Shown: piece after piece, positions 40,631-52,300 of the stretch
Layout: each line of letters starts with the position of its first letter
Numbering within the stretch: position 1 is the stretch's first letter
NCBI GenBank assembly: GCA_963277665.1
Contig: OY728120.1
Coordinates: 942,821,195 to 942,885,194, forward strand
Length of the DNA stretch: 64,000 nt
Direction: 5' to 3'
DNA from: Viscum album
Lineage: Eukaryota > Streptophyta > Magnoliopsida > Santalales > Viscaceae
Translations under genes and position numbers: made by a program
Notes under the pieces: generated by a model
The model's database searches: none
What the model was told of the DNA's origin: nothing
Seen by the model: only the letters and a program-made list of their open reading frames with translations

Positions 40631-43600
40631 GTAACCCAGATGAGTTATTCTCTATATACAAAAGTTCGAGGTATTGTGGAAGGTAGGATTTATGAATTAT
40701 TTGAGTTTCTAGACATTGGTGGTATGGGACCATCAATGGTTATAGGTATGTTGTTTATTAACACTATGTTATATAATACTTTTTTACATAGGAACATACC
40801 GTTCTATTATATATATTTATGTCATTGTAGGAAAGTATTTAATGATTAAGTTATATTATGTGTTACAATCACTTTACATGCCCATGGGAATGAAATTGTA
40901 CCATCTCAAATTAGATTTTGAGTGTCCATTTTTATACCAACAAACATATGTTGTAGTTTATGATCGAAGAGATTAGTATATTTCATGTGATATTCAGAAC
41001 AGAATGTTTGACCTATTACCATTCTCATATCGACTGATATCATAGACATGTATTATCCATCATGACTGTATGAGATAAGTGCATGCTGACTAGAGAGTGG
41101 GAAAAAATGTATGTATTATTGGATAATTACTACGTTATATTAGAGTTATAAAATGGAATGTTTCAATCTTTTCCCTTATAACATAATTAATAGTATCCCC
41201 TCAATCATTCTTCTTACGTTGGATTTTTATAAGGATGTTTTCCCAGATGAATTATCTTGTACTCTTGTAGATACAATAATTGAGTTTCATATTGATATTA
41301 TACCTAGGTAAAAACCTAAAGATATTCCTCCATATTATGTGATGAAAGATGAGATTAGAGTGTTAATGGTGTAATTAGAAGATTATTTTGAAATGGTCTT
41401 TATCTTCCTAGGATAATATCCTGTTGGGGATCCCATTATGTTTTTATGAGTGTAGATGAAAGTCTTTGACTATATGTGGTCTATTGGAAACTGAATCTGT
41501 AAATAATAAAGAACATGTAAAATTTACTAAGGATTGATGATCAATACTATTTGTTATAGAAATCTAGATGGTTTTATAATATTTACATTTATTAAATCTT
41601 ATATAGGTAGTGGTACAATGAAGAGGATATTCCTATGATAGATTTGAGGAATTAATATAGATTGTATGAGTATCTTATCATGTATTTTGGGTAAAAATTT
41701 TCCAGTTGTGTTCATGGAAACCATGAATGTGATTTGACATCCACACCTTGACTACTTCATTATTTTACCCATGGACTACATCTTGATATATTTTCTTATG
41801 TTCGATATATATAATATGAACCATTACATTGTATTGATTACACCTATACCATATAGTCTTTATTCCACAATATTAAAGATCCACCTATTTATCCATTGGT
41901 GAGGTTCATTGGGAATGTAGTTGATGATGTATGTGTTTCAGTGGACTTGAATAAGGTATAGGATGTGATGTATTGGGAACACCTAGGCAAATTGTTTGAT
42001 ATCTAGAGTTTCCTTATTATTTTAGGGTATTGTAAATGTTTTATCCTATACTTCTTGCATTTATCATCAACGTTGAACACTCTATTTAAAAATGGTAAAA
42101 TGTTTGTGTGATAAGATTAACATGATGAGTATTTACTAGTTTGGAGAGGATATTAATGACAACCTGGGGTAATATTATTCTAGATATTGGGATTTCATAT
42201 ACAATGTATAGTGATGATTTAGGTATTTCTTGAGGATTTTTCTTATACGAATGGATCAGGTGTTTACTTATGGGTCACATCAGTTGAAACATTTGAGAGG
42301 AACTACCCCGGTATAGAATAGAACTGGAAGTTGTGGACTATTCTATGAAGTGTTGGTAAAATTTTATCATTAGTGAGAGGCTTCGCATCTTCACATATAA
42401 AAATATATTGTGATTCATCTTCTATTAGGTAGCTTCAAATAAAAGGTAGAGGTGTTTGGGGGAGTATCTCTAGAAATTTGAATTCTATATGGACTATGAT
42501 CTATGGAATGGTAATTTAATTACAAATTCACTCACTGAGAAAATTATAAGTACATAGAAAAATTAAGAGGGAAATTATAGAATGAATTAATGTTGAAGAG
42601 TTTTATAGCGTAGTTGATAGCGGATTCATATAAGGATCATAGAGAAATAATTTATGTTACTTTAAATATCATGAATTATTTAGTAGATCAAGTAAATAAT
42701 CTTATGGAGGTGGATACTATGTGTGTATTAAGGTGGGAGAACTTTGTGGGGTATGATTTATTCTTAGGGTGTTCCTTTAATTGTGGTGACTTGTTTTATG
42801 CTTATCCGAGGAGAGTATTAAATGTTTCATTAAGGGGTTATATAATGAGAGACTCTCATGATTTTTAATGGGATATAGATCTAGTATCAATGATGACATA
42901 CTATGATATCAAACATTTATTCTAGTGGATATTTTTGAATAGGTACATTTCATGTTTGGTTTCAAGATTCCATACATAATAGAGGGTAAATGTTGATCCT
43001 TAATATTCTAGGGGTTTTATTCGTCCACTTCTAGTCCTTATATGGATGTCAGAGAATGTGATGATGGAATTCAAGATGGTTTTACCTAGGAATAAAGGGA
43101 GTGGTGAAATTTTGGGTGATTATAGATCCACAGAATAGTTCGGATCATTTCATACCAATTTGATAGGCCGTTTAGGTGGATGAGTTTAGAAAATTATATA
43201 TACATGATATTTTACACCATCATGGATCTTTATTAAGCATCATGTCAGACATGGGACACACATTTCACATCATGGGTTTTTCCGATATCATGGAATACTT
43301 TGTGTACTGACCTAAAAATGAGTGCAACATATCATCTGTATACTAATGGATAGTTAGCGAGTATTATCTAGATAATATATGATATTATATGGAAAATATT
43401 TCTAGATTTTAGTGGATATTGAGATAATCACGTAGCCTTTTTTATTTTTGAAACAATAATATATAATAGGGATCAATTAATATAGATTTTTTAGGATATT
43501 TACGGTCATATGTGTCACTTACAACAATATTTCCATTATTATTATATGGAATAAATTTCAAAGAAGACTACTCTATAAGAGACATTTGATAGGGTTTGGT

Positions 43601-44130
43601 ATAATTTTAAGCAGTGGATGACCCATCATAAAAGAAAATAATTTTATACATATAAGTGTATCTGACCATTGGAGGTTTTTTGGGAAACAAAATTTTCATT
43701 CCAATGAATCCTCAAATAGGACATAGATGTTATGAATTAAAGGAAATATAACTTCGAGATTTGTTAGACCATTCCATATTATCAAGCATACTATAATAAT
43801 GTCTTATTATTTGAAACTTCCTATATATTATTGAATTATGAATGGTGTGTTCAATGTGTCTTTGCTCCAGATATAAAAGTCTGGTCCTATTCTTGGAATC
43901 CACTATGAGGACTTTGAGTTGGAGCCTGATGTATGATTTTTAGAGTTCCTGATGTAGATCACGAAATAGAGTGTGAAAGTATTGAATGTGAATATAATTA
44001 CACTTATTTGAGTCCTATGGAAGCATGGTAATGTTCAAGTGGAAATTTGGATCCATAATTTGATGTGAAATCATAGGGGTCCAAGATGTTTGATCAAGAC
44101 CACTAGAGTCTCCACATAGAGATGTGAATG
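40631..44130 (+). pseudogene. Decayed Ty3/gypsy chromovirus pol polyprotein
   Basis: Pieces of pol appear in the correct order, interrupted by many stops and a few frame shifts. A possible protease is at about 40640-41160. The reverse transcriptase start (DVFPDELSCTLVDTIIEFHI) is at about 41233-41400. A segment like the conserved FLGHVV..GVSVDP region (RFIGNVVDDVCVSVDLNKV) is near 41903-41960. RNase H is at about 42200-42420 (YRIELEVVDYSMKCW), followed by FYMDYDLWNGNLITNSL near 42485. Integrase is at about 42890-43600, and GPY/F plus chromodomain remnants at about 43860-44100 (VKVLNVN..LI*VLWKHGNVQVEIW). Most stops fit C-to-T or G-to-A change (CAG/CAA to TAG/TAA, TGG to TAG/TGA). It is the same lineage as the young pol at 61942-64000. 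Confidence 0.75.
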
Positions 44131-44132
44131 TG

Positions 44133-44151
44133 TTAGAGGGGTTATATTATA
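44133..44151 (+). other. Polypurine-tract remnant before the 3' LTR
   Basis: TTAGAGGGGTTATATTATAA lies just before the LTR start and after the chromodomain remains. It corresponds to AAGGGGGGTAGAA of the young element and is decayed by G-to-A and insertion changes. Confidence 0.4.
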
Positions 44152-45476
44152 ATGTACTCAAAATTCAAGGTACCTTCTATTTTTATGTTATGGTGTATCA
44201 TATCAATATTTTCTTCAATTAGAAATGTGTATGATGGGAATGGGGTCACATATATATGTCTTATAGTTCAGATGTTTGCATTGGATGTTTGGTGGCTGAA
44301 ACATGGACAACAACTTTCTAGGGAGGTGAAATGGCTAGTGGGTGAGATCCAACACCTAAATGGTGGTGTTTGAAGTGGAAAATATATTTTTTAGTTCTCA
44401 GTGGATATAAAATGTCTAATAGAAACTGTTTTCATTCATCCCAAGCACATCAGATGTTCAAAGTCCAGTCACTGGCTGACTAGTGGTGCCATGAGGAAAT
44501 ATATAACAATGGTTTTTTAATTATTTTAGTACATTATAATTACATGTCACCCTAATCTGAGCCTAATGTAATTAAAACCTATGAGAGAGATCTCCCACGG
44601 TTCCCAAGTAATATTTTTTCCCTCTTATTAGGTTCTTGATGTCGAAATAGGCTTTTTCCATCAATCAAGGTGATGTATTTTTATATTGTGCCTAATTATA
44701 CATAGTTATAAAAAGCATATCAAATATACATGCCATGTTGGCTAGATTTATTATTCCCCATCAGAATATATCGGAGGATTCCTGATTTATGGATTTATAT
44801 GTTTGGGATCATGGGAATTGTTGATTTTCCAATGATCAATCCGAGATAATTGGCAATGGGTCCATTTTTTTAATTTTATGTGTATTCAATATCAAGGAAT
44901 GACATCTTTATGAATGTCCATTTTAGACACTCAATTATGATGGATTTGGCCTTGAATTTTTGGACATTAGTGTTTGGACATGATATTGTCCAAATCCCAC
45001 AAAAGTTATTCTAAATTGGAATCAATGCACTAATGATATGAAGCTTTTACTATCTTGGGGCCTGCTATAGAGTGGCTTGACTAGTTTGTTTATGTGAATG
45101 CACCCAGTATAGAAACATGTTGTGATGTGGAAAGTTTGGAATTCTATGTTGTTACAAACTTGTGTACTAATTCATATCCTATTGAATAATTATTGTGATA
45201 TATTATGTATTACTATTTTATACATTACATGTTAATTTTTACGTAGAGAGTGGAACCTATGTTTCATTATTAAGGTTGGTAAATGGAGTAGATTGACTAT
45301 GTTATCCCCTTCATTGGGAAACATATATTACATGACTCGTTATTTTTTTCAAAATAAAGTGTGTATTATGGTAAAACATTTTATGAGATTTTTCCATGGA
45401 GTGAGAACACAACAAACTATTAGATGAGGGTTTATATGAAAATATGATATACTGATGGGGATCTACCTTAAATATG
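44152..45476 (+). repeat. 3' LTR of the decayed chromovirus, truncated by L6
   Basis: Collinear with the first ~1.39 kb of the 5' LTR at 36665-38900. Matching stretches include TTTGGACATGATATTGTCC against GTGGACATGTCATGGG, TTGTTTATGTGA in both, and CTATGTTGTTAC against CTATGTTGTGCC. Homology runs to about 45475, where a minus-oriented LTR (L6) begins with TGTAATGTT. The remaining ~0.85 kb of this LTR is missing from the window or displaced beyond it. Confidence 0.6.
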
Positions 45477-48400
45477 TGTAATGTTATTATTATTTGGGAA
45501 TAAAAAAAATACATGGACCCTATCTTATCATACATAGATATTTCATCATTTTTTGTACATTTATTACATTACACAAATAGACGCCTAAGGATCATAATGG
45601 TATTGTCCCCTTGGAATAATGGAAACAAAAACTATTGGTTCATAGGAAAAATATATCATATACTTGTTTATAATTCATAAATATAACAATTCCAAAACAT
45701 ATAATATATAACAAATTTATTCATAAATAGGGGAAATGAAAAAAATTAAGGTTGAGATTGTATTCTTAATATGGAAAAACGAGGGAGATACATAAGTTTA
45801 ACATGAGAGAAATAGTATGTGAACAAGACAATAAAATTTTAAAATCATACACCATACATCAAATATCATAATACAGAATGATTAAATAATGATTGGAAAT
45901 TCATAAGACATGAATCATAAGAGAATCAAATAAAATTTCCCATAATTCTATAACTCTTGAATAAGACATATATTAGTGTTATATATCTATTAAATTCAAG
46001 GATTGACACTATCGTTTTCAATGTGGAATGGTTTAACGCAAAAAACCATAATTGTATGAAATGTTCACTCCCAAGACCATCATAGAATTCAATTTCCCCT
46101 ACTAAGTTAGGCACACTCACCATTCTAGTCCTTCTAATATAACGAGATATAAATATTTTACCACTGAATAATAAGGATATACAGTTCCTACCAATTACAT
46201 AAAAAAATACAACATATGTGTTCTATTTGATCATAAAACATTCGAAAAATCATAACCCATGAAATTAAATGGGATTTATAAATTTTTCAACATTTCATAA
46301 CCTATGGAAAAGGGACATGTTTTATATCCATTTCATCAGTTCATCATTTCATAACCCATATATAATGATAAGGGATTCATAATAATTTTACCATGGAATA
46401 AGCCGTGGAAGGGAAATGGATATCATAATATTATTTCCATTATAAACAATTCAAATTAAAAATAATAATATTATCATTTTTTCATATACCTAATAATATA
46501 TACTTAATATCAAATGATGCCATGTTATATGGAAAATGATTTCGAAATATCACTTGGAATATTTAATATTGGAAAAAATTTCATTTGAAGTCACATTGTT
46601 AGAATAAAAAATCTTGATATATTTTGAAAATAATTTTCCTTCAAAATAACATTGAGATATTATAATGGAATTGTTTATAAATTACATAAAACACTACTTG
46701 AGAAAAACAGTTTTTCCACATAGAGAAACATGATTTCTAAAATATAAATAATTATTTAATTTATTTTACAAAATATAATTTTAAAAAATTTGTAATTTAA
46801 TATTAAAATACAATAATGATCCGGAAGTTTATATTTCTTATTCATTCTCAAAATATTAAATTAGTTATTAATTTCACTATTTTTATAAAATACAAAAGAA
46901 AATTATTCAATAAATTACATGAATATTAATTATAAATGTAAATATGATATATTGGGGTAAAAATGTATTTCATAAGACATTTTAGTAATGTTAAAAACAT
47001 TGTTGAAAATGTTTTCATGAAAAAATTCTTTCAGAAGATAAAGATTTTTTCAACTGATGAGATAAATAATGTTTATTTTTTTCCAAAAAAAACATTATTC
47101 CAGAATCATAAATAAATAAATAAGGGAAAATTAAGGGAAAACATAAAATCTCATTAAATTACAAAATAATAATAAGATTTTGTATTTTCATGAGAAATTG
47201 AGTGTAATGTTTCTACATAAAATACTTATTCCTAAACAATTATGATAATTCATTAGATTTTAATATAAAATATTTACAACTTAGGTGACATTATGAAACA
47301 AATTAAATGAACATAAAAATATCACAAGAATAAATATATTAATGATATTACATGTCAAAAGGGCTATATAAACACCTCATAAAAGAATACATGTTCATAA
47401 CATAACATATGTCTCATGGAATGAATATTGAGACTAAAATATCATAACATAATTCTGAATTTCCCTTAAAAACACTGAGAACATATTAATAATCAATATA
47501 AAATTATTATAAAACTATTAAATAACTATACTCATATATATCTTTCAATATATTACTTTATTATGACCATCTCCTACCAATTTATAAAAAATTACATTTT
47601 AAATTTGTGTTGTGAGCATCAAATTCTATATTTTTCTTGTGTTTATTAATTTATTATTTTTTGTCCTCTTAAATTGATCAGGGATACATAATCACAAGAA
47701 TCATAAACATGATTCCAATATAATTTATTTCAGTATATATTAAATTATAGTATTCCTAAACTCTTTAGTATAGAAAATAATATATATTGTTCATTGAGAT
47801 GGTAGAAAGTTCTTAAGTATGAACACTATTTCCATTATCTTGAAAGATTGAATGCAATAATGGAAAATAGTATATGACAATTACATTATTGTTATCTTTT
47901 AACACATGAATTTTTTTCCTTAAATCCAACTGTATCACCTCCCATGAAAACCATGAAAGAATCACTTCGCTACTCGAGGAGGTGATCCTCTATAAACATG
48001 AGTGACATTACCATAATCCCAAAAAATGGAAATTAAGACGATATGTGTGATATAACAATTAAAAAAGTATATTAATATCATAAATAACATATATAAATAT
48101 TTAATCCATCATTATAACTACTCATGAGATATGGAAATGAAAAAATAGATGACATTGGTTCGTTATGTGATAGTTTTTCACACACAAGAATGATGATTTC
48201 ATAACCTATTTGGTAGATGTGGAGTTAGTTGAAGGCCGTTAACATAACGTAAAACATTATAGTATATAAAATATAATAAGTCTATTATTTAATCATGGTT
48301 ATATTATAATTTAAAGAGATGGATTAAAAACTAAATTAAAACACTCAGTGATGAATGTTTCTTCTTCCTTGGGTAACCTCCTTAGGACTGAACACAAGCC

Positions 48401-48680
48401 AGTCTAAGGATATATTTATGAAAACAATAATCCCTATAAGATGATATGATTGATGTTGGGTAGTTATTTGTGTATAAAATTTCTTTAAAATGGGTTTGAA
48501 GTTGAAAATAATAGTGAAGAGTGTGTGGGATTTTATATATGTGGCGAGGGTCACACCTATATTTTTTGAAAATAATAAAGTATACCCATTTTCTGATCAA
48601 CCAAAAACACAACAATGTGAATAATTATCAATCGATATACATTTTAGGGTTGATATATTCCCATACAATATATTTTTTCT
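45477..48680 (-). repeat. LTR copy L6 of the ~4-kb family (U3 part missing)
   Basis: Read on the plus strand it parallels the young LTR in the same order. AAGGATCATAATGGTATTGTC matches AAGGACCGTATAGGTATAGTG, and TATTGGTTCATAG matches ACTGGTTCATAA. GGGGAAATGAAAAAAATTAA near 45727 matches the GGGGAAAATAAATCATAAAA motif, and AACGAGATATAAATATTT near 46141 matches CATGAGATATAAAGTCTTT. Blocks lie at about 47961-48000 and 48155-48200 and a TATA-like GATTTTATATAT at about 48529. It shares with L4 an end about 230 bp shorter than the young LTR's. Its U3 is absent, apparently because L7 inserted there. Confidence 0.55.
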
Positions 48681-51600
48681 TGGTTTTATATAAATACCCT
48701 GACCCAAGTCGCCTAGAGTCAGTTTTTTCTTTATTAAATCGGGACAATATACAAGGAATCACATCTTGAATACTGAATAATTAATAGTTTTTGAAAACTA
48801 GTTTCATACAATAACCTTAAAAAAATTTCAAATAAAAAAATAGATATCATTTTAAGGACTCCATTATTCTATTATAGTATCCCTAGATATAAATTATAAT
48901 AAACTTATTTTCATAATGGGGGAAAACATAATAATGGGGTGAGGTCAGAGGCGAATTAAGGGATAATTATAATATAATATATATTAAATATGGTAAATAA
49001 CATAATAATGTACCATTTATTCTATAACATGAGCTTAATATGGATGGAATAAACAATTATAAAATAATTTTATATAAATAATCACATGATCTAGAAGACT
49101 TAACCCAGTATAATATACTAATAATATAATCACATGGAAATCTGTAACTAAACTCATAATGAGGGAATGAAAATTTTGGTATGACATAAATGTACCATCA
49201 AGGATTTATCCAAGACACCATATATGAAAAGGTAAGACATCATCCATTGCCCAAACTAGTTCGTCTCGTGAGACCTAATGATGCATCGAGGAGATATAGT
49301 GGGCCTCACATTTCACCGACAAAGTCAAGTGATTTATTAATATGAAAGGTTTGTAACATAATAATTAAATAAATTTTAATTAAAACTAGTATAATAAATT
49401 TGAATTACTTTCCCTATATAGTAAACTCAATAAAAACCATATAGAGAAATGTTTTAATTTCTTTTTAAATGCTACATTCCAAATCTAACTGATCCTAAAC
49501 CATTTAATAAAATATTAAAGATGGTATCATGATATGTCAAGCTAAATTAAGAATTAAATATAGTATTATTTTTTGATATAGGGGAAAATACATTAAATGT
49601 GATTGTTGAAAAACTATTCAATAAAATACCACATTTCATAGTGAAAATGAATTATGTTTTAAAATACTACAAAATTATAAAAGAGAAAACTTTATTTAAA
49701 ATTTACCATGTAAACATTTAAATTAATCTTCAAATCATTAGTCCATTGTGTCATAGGGAAAATACTCTCATTATATTTTTGATAATAACATTCCTTCTTT
49801 ATCATTTTCTGAACGGTTTCAAATAACATTGTTTCAAAAATGTAAAAATGTACCTTTGAATTTTTTTGTAAAAATTTAAAAATAACTAAAAATGGTTCCT
49901 AAAAAATGTATTATAGTAGCAAGAACATTTTTTGGAACAATTATTGAAAACATTGAAATATAAATAAATAGTTTATAAAGGAAAATTTTAAATAGATAAT
50001 TTTTTTAAAGTAATCCCCTTATAAATATCACATCATTGATGTGAGAATTAACAAAATGAATAAAATTTGTGTGTAAAATGTAAATGAATACAAAAAAGTG
50101 GAAATTTTTTTAATATATTCAAATTTTATTTCAAATATATGTTTAGTATGACATTATCAATGGTGTATATGTTTAACCCAATGAATAGAAATTGGCTTAA
50201 TAATTCACTTACCACATTGTAGTTAGTAAAATCGTCTTCCCTATAAAAGTAATAATTATCAATTGAGAAATAAAATTCCATGAAGATAATAATATTAATG
50301 AAACTAAATATAAAATCATTGTATATTTAACACAAATAAAATTTATGCACTGAATAACTCATATAACTCACTGAAGTAAAAGTGAGACAAGAAAACATTA
50401 CCTCACACATTTAATTACTTTTTCATTATTTGACATCATTTATAAGCCTTTAATTAATGATAATAAATAATTAAATAACTTTTAAAATATTTATTCAAAT
50501 TTATATGATACTTTTATGACATATTACCTTACATTAATTAATAAAATTTTAATATTTTCATTGCTACGTGTGTGTTTGTTTCTTGGTTTCATGATCAGTT
50601 TAATTATGTATAATTATTTATTTTATTTTTAAAAGTAACTGAAACCATAGAAGTGAATTTAAATGTTGAAAATACACATAAATTATTAAAATTTTACCAA
50701 TATATCATTTTTATTTCGAACAAGAGAATGATTAATTTTAAAAACTTTTAATGATATTTTTTAGTTTGTTTGGACTATTCTTCCAACCATCAAGAACTAG
50801 TTTAGTTTTTTTGATAATACGCTAATATATTTGTTCTATAACTATAAAAATTTTATCATATATCTATTAATAAATTATTTTACCACAATAATATTTTTAT
50901 TTCCATATTTATAGTTATAATGTATGATTAAAAAAATTATTATTAACTAAGACTTTTAACCCCCCCCCCCCCCCCATAATTTAGAGAATGATTTTGTTTC
51001 ATTGAATAATAGGATATAAGAAAGGGTATAGATAAATGATATTCAAGTATAAATTTAAAATACAATTATATGCATGATAATATATTTATTATTATTTCAT
51101 GGCTGAATTTGTTCAATGATAGTGTAGAAGAAGAAAGGTAGTAGAGAGATGTGGCTTAAGAATATCACATCCTTGAATAACCCCTTAAAACCATGGAAAT
51201 GGTCTTTGGGTAATACCAGATGCACATAGACATAGTGAGAGTTTTTCTGAGTGTTTTTAAAATATATATCATGATATTAAAGGTTGGAGATGATTATGGG
51301 GTGGTGAGGGTGGTATTTTTACTTGTGTATGAGTGGTTTTAAGTGATTAAATATTTATAATTTTATAATTAATGACAATGAAAACATAGTATAAATAATT
51401 ACGAAGAATTCGATTGTTAACTAATTTTCTAAGTAATGTTTATGTTTATTAATCAAATCCATCACCCATATAAGTTTTTTGTTTTTATGATATTATAATA
51501 TTTTATATTTTTTACTTCAAGATGATATATTATTAGACGTATACTCCAGTAAATTGTTTTCCGCGATAACTTTTTTAAGCCAGAAAATATAATTGAACGT

Positions 51601-52300
51601 ATAAACTAAATTATACCAACCATTTATATATATATAATCCATTTTTCAAGAATAAATTATTAATAGTGATAAAAAATAATTCTATTTATTTTACACAAAT
51701 AACTCTTATAAATTGTTTTTTAATGGTTAAATAATAGTTTTCAAAATAGTTAAGAATGTGTTTCTAAATGTAACACATTATGTATAATGTCTTTCATTAA
51801 ATAAATTGTCATCACTAATAAGGGTTAATAAACATGAAATATTGATCATTTAATAATTATTTCATAATAGTTTTGGTATTTTGTAAAAATAGTATCTTCA
51901 CCTATTAAACCAAAAAAGATATTTATATAAGATGTTCCTAAAAAATTACCCAAAGTTAAATTTGACATTATGAGTGAAAAAATAAATTTTGTTTTTTCGT
52001 CTCAATTTTATAAAAATGTTTATAGTAAATATATTTATTTTCTCATAGGGAGAAACACAAATCACTTTTTGAATAAAATATTTATATTAAGAATAAAATG
52101 ACATTACAAAAAAATTGTTACAGTTTCGTATAAATAATTAATTTTTAATGAAAAAGGACTTCTTAATTTTTTCACAATATTGATAAGCCTATTCACACAA
52201 TCAATTTTAATGACTGTTTTTTAATATTATTGTTACAATAATGATATGTTTGAGTTTGATTAAGTTAAGATTTATGTGAAATGTAAGTCCTAAAACTGAG
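48681..52300 (-). repeat. LTR-like copy L7 (minus), related to L8
   Basis: A direct repeat of L8 at an offset of about 6.2 kb. ACAAGGAATCACATCTTGAATACTG (48749-48773) matches AAAAGGAATCACTTCCAAAGGACTG (54916-54940), and a CCAAACTAGTTCGTCTCGTGAGACCTA stretch near 49251 matches its counterpart near 55437. GGGGTGGTGAGGGTGG near 51298 matches GTGTGGTGAGGGTTG near 57485. Both carry the GGTGAGGTCA or GGTGAGCATA motif shared with the young LTR. The right limit is estimated from the young LTR's length. Confidence 0.5.
50960..50975 (+). repeat. Poly-C run (16 C)
   Basis: Sixteen consecutive C bases inside an otherwise strongly AT-rich, C-depleted LTR copy. This is the longest pure GC run in the window. 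It may be a simple-repeat expansion or an assembly artefact. Confidence 0.85.

Noticed and set aside
42614..42868. An 84-codon plus-strand frame as an independent gene
   Set aside because: It sits between the RNase H and integrase remnants of the decayed chromovirus, so it is a stop-free stretch of the pol pseudogene.
44152..44373. A 73-codon plus-strand frame
   Set aside because: It starts exactly at the beginning of the decayed 3' LTR and has no counterpart frame in the 5' LTR.
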